Source: Kocuria rosea subsp. polaris (GTDB taxonomy: Bacteria > Actinomycetota > Actinomycetes > Actinomycetales > Micrococcaceae). From it: 64,000 nt of DNA. Each line of letters begins with the position of its first letter. The first letter of the stretch is position 1. The position numbers and the translations under genes were made by a program. The notes below the pieces were generated by a model that saw only the letters and a list, made by a program, of their open reading frames with translations, did no database searches and was not told the origin of the DNA. Below are positions 1-10,486 of this stretch, piece after piece. The stretch is taken from the NCBI RefSeq assembly GCF_001483755.1, contig NZ_LQBK01000003.1, positions 93,157-157,156 of the forward strand. Reading direction: 5' to 3'.

Positions 1-235
1 ACCTGTACGACACGCTAACCCCGGGGAGCACCACCAGGGAACAGGTGTTCCCCGCGGTGCACTGTTCATGGCAGTCGTTCGCATTCGCAATTCGCAGGCG
101 GGGAGCATGGACAAGCCCAGCGAAATGGATACGCTGAGAGCACGGAGGGCGTGCCCTGCGCGACCCGCCCGGACGTCCCTTGTCCCTCGTCCGCCCCGCC
201 GGCATCCACCGGCGTCGACCTCACGGAGGCCTCCC

Positions 236-739
236 ATGACCGGAACCATCACGCTGATCGCCCACACCGCGCAGAACACCAGGACCCCCGCGGTGACCCT
301 GCGTCCGGCCGCCCCGGAGGACGCCGAGAGCCTCGCCCAGCTCTACTACTCCTCCTACGAGCAGGGCGGGGTCTCCAGCCTGGAGGAGGCCCACGAGGTG
401 ATCCGGGGGGTCTTCGACGGGGAGTACGGGCCCTTCCTCCCCGAGGCCTCGCCGGTGGTGGTCGACGACGACGGGACCGTGGTGGCCGCAGCGCTCGTGC
501 TGGCCCGGCGGGTCGGGGAGGACCTCCCCGACGTCCCCTACATCTTCGAGCTGTTCACGGCGGCCTCCCGCCGGCGGCAGGGCCTCGCCGAGCAGCTCGT
601 GCGCTGCGCCATGAGCACCCTCTACGACAACGGTCACGACCAGGTCTGCCTGCGGATCGCCGAGGACAACGCGGCGGCGCTCGCGCTCTACCTCACGCTC
701 GACTTCAACCGCTGGGTCCCCGAGACGGACTACGTCTGA
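236..739 (+). CDS. GNAT-family N-acetyltransferase
   Basis: A 167-residue protein with the GNAT fold pattern. The acetyl-CoA pyrophosphate-binding motif A is seen as RRRQGLAEQLV at about residues 111-121, followed by the typical C-terminal helix/strand with EDNAAALALYLTLDF. It should transfer an acetyl group from acetyl-CoA to an amine; the substrate cannot be told from sequence. The ATG at 236 is chosen because a GGAGG-type ribosome site (cacggaggcctccc) lies just upstream and the GNAT domain begins about 20 residues in. An in-frame extension to position 68 would add residues with no family resemblance. A strong terminator follows, so it is probably monocistronic. Confidence 0.85.
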   Translation: MTGTITLIAHTAQNTRTPAVTLRPAAPEDAESLAQLYYSSYEQGGVSSLEEAHEVIRGVFDGEYGPFLPEASPVVVDDDGTVVAAALVLARRVGEDLPDVPYIFELFTAASRRRQGLAEQLVRCAMSTLYDNGHDQVCLRIAEDNAAALALYLTLDFNRWVPETDYV

Positions 740-865
740 GCCCGGTCGGCGCTCCGGAGCCGGGGGCGCGCAGACGACGCCCCGGAAGTCACCGCCCCAG
801 GAGTCACCGCCCCAGGGATCACCGGAGAGGCGCCGGAGAGAGCCACCGGCAGAGGTGCCTCGGGG

Positions 866-903
866 AAGGCCCGGGGTCCGCAGCAGCGGACCCCGGGCCT
901 TTT
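866..903. terminator. Bidirectional rho-independent terminator
   Basis: A perfect 16-bp inverted repeat (866-881 with 886-901) around a 4-nt loop, with a short A run on the left and T run on the right. It lies between the convergent GNAT gene and the PNPOx-like gene and can serve both. Confidence 0.85.
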
Positions 904-914
904 CCGTGGCCGGG

Positions 915-1346
915 TCAGAGCGCGAACTCCTCCCGGGCCGGGGGCTCGACGGCGACGTCGACGAACCGCGCCCAGCGCAGGCCCACCTCGACGAGCCGGG
1001 TGGACTCGGGCTCGTGGCCGCCGGAGCCCGGGTGGCGGGCCTCCAGCCGCTGCCCCGCCTCCTGCGCCGCGTCGCCCTCGAGCACCGCGGCGTCGCCCTC
1101 GAGCTGGAACTCCTGGCCCGTTCCGGAGACCAGCACCAGGGAGACCCTCGGGTCGGCGCCGATGTTGGAGAACTTGCGGCTCGCGATGTTCGTGCCGAAG
1201 ACCAGGCGGCCGTGGTCGTCCGCCACGAGGTTGACCCAGGCGGACTCGGGGTATCCCTCGTCGCTGTTGGTCGCCACTACGCCACCGCCGTGGGCGCGGA
1301 CGAAGTCCACGATGCAGCCGACGGCGTCCGGTGAGGCAGAGGTCAT
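915..1346 (-). CDS. Pyridoxamine 5'-phosphate oxidase-like flavin/F420-binding protein
   Basis: A 143-residue protein of the split-beta-barrel PNPOx superfamily. The pattern is seen in the N-terminal strand pair (ATNSDEGYPESAWVNLV), the FGTNIASRKFSNI segment that normally contacts the flavin phosphate, and the PRVSLVL strand. The family includes FMN- or F420-dependent reductases and heme-binding proteins; the substrate is unknown here. The start at 1346 has an AAGGAG site 7 nt upstream; longer in-frame starts lack one. It is convergent with the GNAT gene across a shared terminator. Confidence 0.75.
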   Translation of the reverse strand: MTSASPDAVGCIVDFVRAHGGGVVATNSDEGYPESAWVNLVADDHGRLVFGTNIASRKFSNIGADPRVSLVLVSGTGQEFQLEGDAAVLEGDAAQEAGQRLEARHPGSGGHEPESTRLVEVGLRWARFVDVAVEPPAREEFAL

Positions 1347-1394
1347 GGAGGTGCTCCTTGGGGACGGGGACAGGTCAGGCCCCACGGTACGCGC

Positions 1395-2225
1395 TCAGAA
1401 CAGGGCAGGCTGCGGCACCACGAGCTCCGGGGAGTTGTTGCGCACGTTCCCGACCGCGGGGTCCACCGGGTCGAGCACCCAGCGGGCCGCCGTCCGGTGC
1501 GCCTCGGCCCGCACCAGGTCCACGAGCTGCGGGGCGTCCTCCTCCCCCGGGCGCAGCCAGTCCCCCACGTGCTCGGGCGCCAGCGGGATCGGCATCCGGT
1601 CGTGCAGGCCGTGCAGCTCCGTGAGCACCGGGTGCTCGGCGGAGGGCTCCGGGGAGTCGGTGGTGAGGACGGAGCAGGACAGCAGCCACGTGCTTCCCGC
1701 GCCGTCCCGGCCGGGCTGCAGGGCCGCGGAGTGCAGCTCCGTGCCCTCGGGCACCCGCCACCACTCGTAGATCCCGGCGAACCAGATGGTCTCCTCCGGG
1801 TCGGCCGGGTGGACGTAGTAGGGCTGCTTGCGCCCGCCCCGCCCGGCCCCGGGCTCCTTCTTCCACTCGTAGTAGCCGTTGGCCGGGACCGCGCAGCGGC
1901 GGGCCCGGACCGCCTTGCGGAAGGACGGCTTCTCGAGCACGGTCTCCGACCGGGCGTTGAACATCTTCGACCCGACCGCCGGGTCCTTGGCCCAGCCCGG
2001 GACCAGGCCCCAGCGGGCCACGTGGAGCTCGCGGACCAGTTCGCCGCCGTCGTCCCCGCCCGTCAGGCGCTCGAGGACGATCGGCACGTCGGTGGTGGGC
2101 GCGGTGTTCCAGTTGGCCCGCAGCCGCTCCTGGTCGGCGTCGCCGCCGAGGCTCTCGTCCGGGACGGCCCCGGTCTCGGCCACGAGGTCGCCCACGGCCC
2201 GGGCGATGACGTAGCGTCCGCACAT
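1395..2225 (-). CDS. SOS response-associated peptidase (SRAP / HMCES / YedK family)
   Basis: A 276-residue SRAP-domain protein. Family members form a thiazolidine crosslink through Cys2 to abasic sites in single-stranded DNA and protect them during replication. Cys2 directly follows the initiator Met (MCGRYV), which fixes the start. Other conserved pieces are ANWNTAPT (about residue 35), the FNARSET segment, PANGYYEWKK (active-site Glu) and HDRMPIPL (the His that resolves the crosslink). A GAGGAGG ribosome site precedes the start. Its length fits the family. No LexA-like box was identified upstream. Confidence 0.93.
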   Translation of the reverse strand: MCGRYVIARAVGDLVAETGAVPDESLGGDADQERLRANWNTAPTTDVPIVLERLTGGDDGGELVRELHVARWGLVPGWAKDPAVGSKMFNARSETVLEKPSFRKAVRARRCAVPANGYYEWKKEPGAGRGGRKQPYYVHPADPEETIWFAGIYEWWRVPEGTELHSAALQPGRDGAGSTWLLSCSVLTTDSPEPSAEHPVLTELHGLHDRMPIPLAPEHVGDWLRPGEEDAPQLVDLVRAEAHRTAARWVLDPVDPAVGNVRNNSPELVVPQPALF

Positions 2226-2263
2226 CTGCTGCCTCCTCGGTCTGCCCGGCTCGCGGCCGGGGC

Positions 2264-2980
2264 TCAGTCGGTGAGCTGCCCGTACCCCAGGTACTCGGAG
2301 TACATGCCGTACACCTTGCGGATCCCGCGCTCGACGTCGGCCACGGTGGTGCCCGGCCGCAGGTCGTCCACGGCCCCCGCGGTGGTGGGGTCCCAGTCCA
2401 GGTCGAGGGCGGCGTAGACGTCGGTGAGCACCGAGCGGATGGGCTCGGACTGCTCGACGACCAGCACCGTGGAGAAGTACCAGGCGCCGGCGACCACCCG
2501 CTGGGCGGTCCCGGCCAGCTTCACCTTCCGGCCCGGGGTCGACGACGCCGCCGGGTGCGTCCCGTGCACGCTGTGCTCGCCAGCGCAGTACTCGCCCGGG
2601 ATCTCGCCGACGTCGGCCTCGACCTCGAGCTCCTCCAGGGCGGCCACGATCATGTCGCCGAAGAGGCGGTAGCGGTCCTGGATGCCCGAGGTGGGGTCCT
2701 CGGCGGACTCGAGGTGGTCGATGATCAGGCACCCGCCGTGGTAGGCGGCGGCCCGGCCTCCGACCTTGCGGACCAGGGGCTCGAACCCGCTCTCGCGGGC
2801 GGCCCGGGCGGCGTCGGCGAAGCCAGGGCGCAGCTCGTCCCGGCGGCCGAAGGCGACCGTGGGGGCCGGTTCGTAGAGGCGCAGGACGGGCCCGCTGCGG
2901 CGCACGTCGGCGAGGAGGGTCATGGCGCTCTCGTAGTCCTGCTGGGCGCCCAGGGACTCGCGCTGGCGGAGAATTTTCAT
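2264..2980 (-). CDS. Lipoate-protein ligase A / octanoyltransferase family protein
   Basis: A 238-residue protein of the BPL_LplA_LipB family. Recognisable elements are the RKVGGRAAAYHGG substrate loop and the KLAGTAQRV lysine-containing motif that binds the acyl group. GEYCAGEHSV carries a cysteine where LipM-type octanoyltransferases have theirs. It probably attaches octanoyl or lipoyl groups to lipoyl domains of 2-oxoacid dehydrogenases or GcvH. It lies 38 bp upstream of the SRAP gene on the same strand. The Lys-containing motif argues for transferase or ligase activity, but which one cannot be decided. Confidence 0.8.
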   Translation of the reverse strand: MKILRQRESLGAQQDYESAMTLLADVRRSGPVLRLYEPAPTVAFGRRDELRPGFADAARAARESGFEPLVRKVGGRAAAYHGGCLIIDHLESAEDPTSGIQDRYRLFGDMIVAALEELEVEADVGEIPGEYCAGEHSVHGTHPAASSTPGRKVKLAGTAQRVVAGAWYFSTVLVVEQSEPIRSVLTDVYAALDLDWDPTTAGAVDDLRPGTTVADVERGIRKVYGMYSEYLGYGQLTD

Positions 2981-3024
2981 GCTGGTCCCAGTCTAGTGGC
3001 GGATCCGGACGGTCCTGCGGCGGG

Positions 3025-3594
3025 TCACGGCCGGGCGATCCCGCTGCCGCGGAACCACTGCCCCAGGGCCAGGGCGCTGGCCTCCACCTTCTCGGCCCAC
3101 GCGACCGCCTCCTCGTCGGCGGCGTCGGAGACGTGCTTGACCATCCGCAGCGGCACGCCCAGGTGCCGGCAGGCCACCGCGACCGCCCAGCCCTCCATGT
3201 CCACGAGGTCCGCCCGCACGGCGAGGGCGTCCCGGGTGGGCCCGCCGGCCACGAAGGAGTCGCCGGTGGCGAGCACGGGCCCGTCGCCGTCGAGCTCGAT
3301 GACGTTGTCCACGGGGATCCCGGCCGCGCGCAGCAGCTCCTCGTCCACGTCCCGGTTGATGATCCGGGAGGGCTCGAGCACCCCGGTCAGCCCGTGCCTC
3401 AGGGCGCCGGCGCTGCCGATGTTGAGCACCGTCAGCTCCGCCCGGCGCGCGGGGTCCGGGCAGCGGGTCAGCACCGCCTCGGTGGTGCGCACGGCCGCGG
3501 CCGACATCCCGACGCCCGTCAGGACCAGGTCGATGTCCTCCGGGAAGTACTTGGTCTCCAGGGGGTGGGCGGCGAGAACGAGCAGCTGTGGCAC
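3025..3594 (-). CDS. MTA/SAH-nucleosidase-like phosphorylase superfamily protein
   Basis: A 189-residue PNP_UDP-type protein, shorter than typical MTA/SAH nucleosidases (about 230). VDMEGWAVA contains the Met-Glu pair that contacts the ribose, and KHVSDAADEEAVAW contains the catalytic aspartate of this superfamily. It probably cleaves a purine-type nucleoside such as 5'-methylthioadenosine or a futalosine-like compound. The GTG start at 3594 is the only reasonable one before the N-terminal strand. It is followed closely by the lipoyl transferase gene on the same strand. Confidence 0.75.
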   Translation of the reverse strand: MPQLLVLAAHPLETKYFPEDIDLVLTGVGMSAAAVRTTEAVLTRCPDPARRAELTVLNIGSAGALRHGLTGVLEPSRIINRDVDEELLRAAGIPVDNVIELDGDGPVLATGDSFVAGGPTRDALAVRADLVDMEGWAVAVACRHLGVPLRMVKHVSDAADEEAVAWAEKVEASALALGQWFRGSGIARP

Positions 3595-3712
3595 CCCGTC
3601 ACTCTATCCGCCCTCTCCTGCTGCCTCTGCCGCCGAGCCCCCGTGCCCGGCCGTCCCCGCCGCGGCGTCCCCCGCCTGGGGACGCGGCGGGACGGCGCCC
3701 GGAGATGGGACG

Positions 3713-4720
3713 TCAGGCCGGGCGGGCGGCGAACAGCGCGGCGAGCCGCCGGTCGGACTCCGCCTGGGCGTCGAGGTCGTACGCGCCGCCCGTCACGAGC
3801 AGCTCGTCCGCCCCGGTCCGCGCGAGCAGCCGCTCCAGCTGCGCCCGGACCTCCGGGGCCGTGCCGTGGACCGAGCCCGCGAGGGCCTCCTCCACGAGGG
3901 CCCGCTCCCGGTCCGGGAGCCCGTCGGCATCCGGTGACCGCGCGGGCGCCAGGGGCGGGAACTCCCCCCGGGTGCGGGAGGCGGCCAGTGCGCGGGCCTC
4001 GGGCAGCAGCAGCTCACGGGCGGCCGCGCGGGTGCGCGCCACCGCGACGTTCGCCGAGACGACCACGTGCGGGGCCGGCCACCAGGACGACGGGCGGAAC
4101 TGCGCGCGGTACCGCTCGAGCACCGCGGCGCCGCCGCCGGGGCCCTCGCGGAAGAGCGCCGGGCCGCCGAGCACCACGGCGAGTCCCGCCCGGGCGGCGG
4201 TCTCCACCCCGGCGCCGGTCGCCAGGACGAAGACCGGCGTCGCGGCGTGGTTCCGGGGCCGGGCGGTCACGGGGGCCGCGCCGGAGAGGTGGGCGAGCAG
4301 CTCCGTGAGGTCGGCCTCGAAACGGTCCGCGGCCTCCTTCCCGGTGCGCAGCGCGTCCCGGACGGCGGCGGTGAACCCGAGGGAGCGGCCCACGCCGAGG
4401 TCGATCCGGCCGGGGTGCAGGGCCTCGAGGGTGGCGGCCTGCTCGGCGACCACGAGGGGCTGGTGGTTGGGGAGCATGATCCCGCCGGAGCCGATCCTGA
4501 GGCGGCGGGTCCGGGCGGCCAGGGCGGCCATCAGCACCGCCGGCGCGGACCCGGCGATCCCGGGCACCCCGTGGTGCTCGGCCACCCAGAACCGGTGGTA
4601 GCCCAGCTCCTCCGCGCGCTCGGCCCGCTCCAGGACGCGGGCGAGGTCCTCGGCCTCCGTGGAGCCGTCCCGGGTGCCGGCGCGGTCGAGGAGGGAGAGC
4701 GGAACGTCGGAGAGGGGCAT
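3713..4720 (-). CDS. LLM-class flavin-dependent oxidoreductase (MsnO8-like)
   Basis: A luciferase-like monooxygenase of about 335 residues. The family signature is clear: YHRFWVAEHHG near the N-terminus, then RLRIGSGGIMLPNHQPLVVAEQ and GRIDLGVGRSLG. Members use FMNH2 or F420H2; the substrate is unknown. The ATG at 4720 gives the usual short N-terminus of this subgroup; a GTG three codons upstream (4729) is possible and neither has a strong ribosome site. The C-terminus holds a helical EVRAQLERLL segment as in homologues. Confidence 0.8.
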   Translation of the reverse strand: MPLSDVPLSLLDRAGTRDGSTEAEDLARVLERAERAEELGYHRFWVAEHHGVPGIAGSAPAVLMAALAARTRRLRIGSGGIMLPNHQPLVVAEQAATLEALHPGRIDLGVGRSLGFTAAVRDALRTGKEAADRFEADLTELLAHLSGAAPVTARPRNHAATPVFVLATGAGVETAARAGLAVVLGGPALFREGPGGGAAVLERYRAQFRPSSWWPAPHVVVSANVAVARTRAAARELLLPEARALAASRTRGEFPPLAPARSPDADGLPDRERALVEEALAGSVHGTAPEVRAQLERLLARTGADELLVTGGAYDLDAQAESDRRLAALFAARPA

Positions 4721-4801
4721 GGTGCGCACAACCGGGACGGCGCCGGAAGCATTCCGGGCCGCAGGCCCTGCGGGTCCGGGAGCCGCGGGTCCGGGAGCTG
4801 C

Positions 4802-5266
4802 TCAGCCGGCGCGGCCGAGGGCTTCCTCGGCGGCGACCCAGCCGAGCATGGCGCACTTGACGCGGGCCACGAACCGGGACACCCCGGCGAAGGCGGCGGC
4901 GTCACCGAGGACCTCCTCGTCCGGGACCACGGTGCCCCGGGAGCGCAGCAGGTCCCGGAACGCCCCGATCAGCTCCGCCAGCTCGGCCCGTGTCATCCCG
5001 GGGGCGGTCTCGGCCAGCACGGAGGCCGCGGCCATGGAGATCGAGCAGCCCTCGCCCTCCCAGCTGAGCCGCTCGACCACCGGCTCCGCGCCCTCGGCGG
5101 CAGGCACGAGCTCGACGCGGACGGTGATCTCGTCCCCGCACGTCGGGTTGTACTGGTGGGACTCCCCGCTCCCGTGCCCGGGGTCCGGGGTGGCCAGCCC
5201 CTCCCCGGACCGCCGCTTGGCGTGGTCGAGGATGACCTCCTGGTACATGCCGTCCAGCGCGCTCAT
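4802..5266 (-). CDS. sufU: Fe-S cluster assembly sulfur-transfer protein SufU
   Basis: A 154-residue SufU/IscU-like protein. Three conserved cysteines are present in the expected order: NPTCGDE (about residue 43), EGCSIS and KCAMLGW. With the Asp after the first Cys these bind zinc and accept persulfide from SufS. It lies 39 bp downstream of sufS, the usual partner, and has a good GAGGAG site before the ATG. The 18-residue insertion between the first two cysteines that separates SufU from IscU appears to be present. Confidence 0.93.
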   Translation of the reverse strand: MSALDGMYQEVILDHAKRRSGEGLATPDPGHGSGESHQYNPTCGDEITVRVELVPAAEGAEPVVERLSWEGEGCSISMAAASVLAETAPGMTRAELAELIGAFRDLLRSRGTVVPDEEVLGDAAAFAGVSRFVARVKCAMLGWVAAEEALGRAG

Positions 5267-5305
5267 CGTCGTCTCCTCGGTCGGTCCGGATCGGTGCGCA
5301 CGGGC

Positions 5306-7123
<1,818 letters not shown>

Positions 7124-7134
7124 TCACCAGGGGA

Positions 7135-7512
7135 TCAGCCGCGCACGAGGCGGATCAGCAGACCGGCTCCGACCAGCACCGCCCCGGACGCGGTGAGGAG
7201 CCACAGCCAGCGGTACGGCGCGACGAGGGCCCAGCGCCAGGGGTGGCGGGCGTGGTAGTAGACCGTGACCTCCGCCCCGGCCGCGGGCGCGGGGGACGGA
7301 GGGTGCGGCCAGGGCTCCTCGTGGATCTCGTACCGGGTGGTGTGCCAGCGCAGCCGGTGCCGGCCGTCCTCGACCAGGTGCACGGCCGAGGTCCTGACCC
7401 ACCAGGCGTACAGGCACCGGACGAGCAGTGCGGCCACCAGCAGGGCCCATCCCGCCGTGAGGCACGCGGCGCTCACCACCCCGGTGCGGGCCATCTCGCT
7501 GAGCTCGGTCAC
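7135..7512 (-). CDS. DUF3592-like membrane protein
   Basis: A protein of about 125 residues with one N-terminal membrane helix (VVSAACLTAGWALLVAALLV), a soluble middle with EVTVYYHARHPWRWAL, and a C-terminal helix (WLWLLTASGAVLVGAGLLI). The layout and the VYYHARHP-type motif match DUF3592 proteins, whose function is unknown. The start is uncertain: GTG 7512 or ATG 7494; neither has a strong ribosome site. Confidence 0.65.
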   Translation of the reverse strand: MTELSEMARTGVVSAACLTAGWALLVAALLVRCLYAWWVRTSAVHLVEDGRHRLRWHTTRYEIHEEPWPHPPSPAPAAGAEVTVYYHARHPWRWALVAPYRWLWLLTASGAVLVGAGLLIRLVRG

Positions 7513-7660
7513 GGAGGCGAGCCTATCGCCCCGTCCGCCGGGGACGGTCCGCCCCGCACGGCGGGGCACGGCCGTCCCGGTCCTGTCGCCCAGCTTCGTG
7601 CTCCGCTCCGGCCCCCGCCCTGCCTCCTGCCCCGGCGCCGCACGTTCCGGACCAGGGGCG

Positions 7661-8785
7661 TCAGGCCCAGGGCGCCGCCGCGAGACGGGCGAGGACCGGC
7701 CCGAAGTCGTAGGCGGTGGTGCTGTTGGTCATCATGACGATGCCCAGGCCGCGGTCCGGGTAGAGGCGCATGACGTTCCAGAAGCCGGCGCCCGTCCCGT
7801 AGTGCTCGACCCACTCGTGGGCCCCCGGAGCAGGGCGGCGGAACCAGCCGATGCCGTGGTCGAACGGCCGTCCCGGGTGGGCGATCGTCCGCATGGACCG
7901 GGCGGCGTCCGCGGACAGCACCCGGCGTCCGTCGATCTGCCCCTCCCCCAGGTGCAGGCGCAGGAACCGGGCGGCGTCGAGCACGTCGCCCATCAGGCCC
8001 CCGAACGCGGGACCGTCGACGTGGAAGGGGCGCAGGCCCAGGTGCGCCCCCGTCCGGGAACCGGCCACCCCACGGGGCAGCAGGAGGCGCAGCATGGGAT
8101 CGGCGAGCCGCGGGGCACGCAGATAGCCGGTCGCCGCCACGGCGCCCTGCGGGCGGGCGAACCCGGTGCGGGTCATGCCCGCCGGGCCCAGCACCGTCTC
8201 GCGCAGGGAGGACTCGAAGGACGTCCCGGTCACCGCCTCGAGGACCTCGCCCAGGGCGAGATAGCCCACGTTGGAGTACCGGGCCCGCTCCCCCACCGGA
8301 TACCGGTACGCCCGCCGACGGCGCATCAGCCGGCGCAGCAGGTCGCCGGCCGGCGGCGGCGGGGCCCCGGCCGGGTGGACCCACCGGATCGGCAGCGGAT
8401 TGGACAGGCCCGCGGTGTGGGTGAGCAGCTGCTCCACCGTCGGCCGGGCGCCTCCGGGGGCCGGCGGGAAGTCCAGGTGCTCGTCGACGGGCGACTGCAG
8501 GTCCAGCCGGCCGGCCTCGGCGAGGGCCATGACGGCGGTGGCGGTGACGGGCTTGGTCATGGAGAACCACGGGTAGGCCGTGCCCGGCGTCGCGGGGACC
8601 CGACCGGCCAGGTCGGCCAGTCCGAAGCCTGCCGCGCAGAGCAGCCCGTCCCGGTCGGTCACCGCGAGGGAGAGCCCCGGGACGTGCCCGGCGCGCATCA
8701 TCGCCGCCACCGCGTCCTGCAGCTCGGCCGGCAGGGGCCCCGGGGCAGGCGTCGAGGCGCGGTCACCGGGCGAGGAGCTGTGCAT
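7661..8785 (-). CDS. Serine hydrolase, class C beta-lactamase-like
   Basis: A 374-residue protein of the beta-lactamase/transpeptidase-like superfamily (EstB/DD-peptidase group). The catalytic SxxK is seen as FSMTKPV (about residue 76), the YxN motif as YSNVGYL, and a KTG-equivalent box as HYGTGAG. No signal peptide is evident, so a cytoplasmic esterase-like role is as likely as cell-wall work. The ATG at 8785 has GGAGG 5 nt upstream. A longer GTG-type extension towards 8863 is possible but unlikely. Confidence 0.85.
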   Translation of the reverse strand: MHSSSPGDRASTPAPGPLPAELQDAVAAMMRAGHVPGLSLAVTDRDGLLCAAGFGLADLAGRVPATPGTAYPWFSMTKPVTATAVMALAEAGRLDLQSPVDEHLDFPPAPGGARPTVEQLLTHTAGLSNPLPIRWVHPAGAPPPPAGDLLRRLMRRRRAYRYPVGERARYSNVGYLALGEVLEAVTGTSFESSLRETVLGPAGMTRTGFARPQGAVAATGYLRAPRLADPMLRLLLPRGVAGSRTGAHLGLRPFHVDGPAFGGLMGDVLDAARFLRLHLGEGQIDGRRVLSADAARSMRTIAHPGRPFDHGIGWFRRPAPGAHEWVEHYGTGAGFWNVMRLYPDRGLGIVMMTNSTTAYDFGPVLARLAAAPWA

Positions 8786-9247
8786 CGGAACCTCCGGGAG
8801 CGGGCCGCGGAGGTCACCGCCGCCCGACAGGACCACGGTGCGGCCGGACTCCCGATCCGTCAAGGGCGCCCGGACCTCCGGGCCGGACGAGACGCATGTC
8901 GACCGACGACGCCCGGCCCGACCTCGAGGGACGGACCGGCCGGGAGCTCTCCGCGGTGGGCGGCGACGGCGCGTGCTGCACCGCGGCCGCCGCGGAGCCC
9001 GCCCGTTCGCGGCAGGAGGTCACGATCGGGAACACCCCTGGTGACGACGATCGTTGCAGGAGTAAACTGGGGTCCTCAGCTGTTGCGCCTCGGCTCCGGG
9101 ACGACGTTCCCGGAGCCACCGGTTCCCCGGAAGGCGCGCCGCGCCCCGGGGGACATCTCCCGGTCGACCGGGGGTCGACCGACGTCTCCGGCACGTGCCA
9201 CCCGCGCCCGTGCCGAACGATCCACCTCACCACCTCGGGGACCCACC
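8786..9247. other. 462-bp divergent intergenic region with a hairpin
   Basis: This separates two divergent genes. It holds a perfect 10-bp inverted repeat (9092-9101 with 9108-9117, 6-nt loop) upstream of the FG-GAP gene, without a T run. A TAAACT hexamer at 9064-9069 could be a -10 element. No convincing gene is seen in it. Confidence 0.45.
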
Positions 9248-10486
9248 ATGAAACACCCACTCCTCTCGCGCGTGCTCACCGGCGCGTCCGCCACCGCCCT
9301 GGTGACCGCAGGGCTCGCCGTGGCCGCACCGGCCCACGCCGCGACCGCACAGCCCGTGTACTCCTACGCCCAGGGCTGGCGCGTGGACCAGCACGTGCGC
9401 GAGCTCGCGGACGTCAACGGTGACGGCCGCGCCGACGTCGTCGGCTTCGGCAACGCCGGCGTCCAGGTCTCCTTCGGCCGGGCCGACGGCACCTTCGGCA
9501 CCCCGAGGTTCAGCGTGCGGGACTTCGGCACCGCCCAGGGCTGGTCCAACGCACGGCACGTGCGCACGCTCGCGGACGTCGACGGCGACCGCCGCGACGA
9601 CATCGTGGGCTTCGGCAACGCCGGGGTCTACGTGGCCTACTCGCAGGGCGACGGCAGCTTCACCGCGCCGCAGCTCAAGGTCCGCGACTTCGGCTGGAAC
9701 CAGGGCTGGCGCGTCGACAGGCACCCGCGCGAGCTCGCCGACCTCAACGGCAACCTGACCGCCGACATCGTGGGCTTCGGGTACTCCGGCGTCACCATCT
9801 CCCACGCCCTGTCCGACCGGACGTTCACGGGCACCGGCAAGCGCATCGACAGCTTCGGCTGGGACCGGGGCTGGCGGGTCGACAAGAACCCGCGGATGCT
9901 CGCGGACGTCGACGGCAACAGCACCGCCGACATCGTGGGCTTCGGCGACGCCGGCACGTACGTCTCCTACTTCTCGGCGCTGGGGGACACGTTCACCCAG
10001 CCCGCGCTGGAGATCCGCAACTTCGGCTACGCCCAGGGGTGGCGCGTGGACCAGCACCCGCGGATGCTGGCCGACGTCAACATCAACCCCGCCGGCAGCG
10101 CCGCGGCGGACATCATCGGCTTCGGCTACTCCGGGGTCTCCGTCGCCCACTCGCTCAACGGGGGGAACTACACCGGTGTGGCCGTGCGGGTGAACGACTT
10201 CGGCCAGGCCCAGGGGTGGCGGGGCGACCGTCATCCGCGGACCCACGCGGACATCAACGTCGACGGCATCCAGGACATCGTGGGCTTCGGCAACGCCGGG
10301 GTCTACGTGGCGCACGGCCGGGCGGACAGCACCTTCGGCCCGGTGTACCTGAAGACCGCCGCCTTCGGCTGGGCGGACGGCTGGACGGAGGAGCGGTATC
10401 CGCGTCTGCTCGGTGACGTCAACGGCGACGGTCGCGACGACGTCGTGGGCTTCGGGCACTCGGCCACGTACGTGCAGCTGTCCTGA
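9248..10486 (+). CDS. Secreted FG-GAP/VCBS seven-repeat protein
   Basis: A 412-residue exported protein. Residues 1-31 form a signal peptide ending APAHA. The mature part is seven tandem repeats of about 54 residues. Each opens with QGWRVD-HPR-LADVNGD and continues ADIVGFGNAGVYVA, with acidic DVNGDGRAD loops that are likely Ca2+ sites. Seven such repeats fit a seven-bladed beta-propeller; the last blade is short and may be closed by the N-terminal strand. Its role could be carbohydrate binding or adhesion; no catalytic domain is attached. A long palindromic terminator follows. Confidence 0.85.
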   Translation: MKHPLLSRVLTGASATALVTAGLAVAAPAHAATAQPVYSYAQGWRVDQHVRELADVNGDGRADVVGFGNAGVQVSFGRADGTFGTPRFSVRDFGTAQGWSNARHVRTLADVDGDRRDDIVGFGNAGVYVAYSQGDGSFTAPQLKVRDFGWNQGWRVDRHPRELADLNGNLTADIVGFGYSGVTISHALSDRTFTGTGKRIDSFGWDRGWRVDKNPRMLADVDGNSTADIVGFGDAGTYVSYFSALGDTFTQPALEIRNFGYAQGWRVDQHPRMLADVNINPAGSAAADIIGFGYSGVSVAHSLNGGNYTGVAVRVNDFGQAQGWRGDRHPRTHADINVDGIQDIVGFGNAGVYVAHGRADSTFGPVYLKTAAFGWADGWTEERYPRLLGDVNGDGRDDVVGFGHSATYVQLS

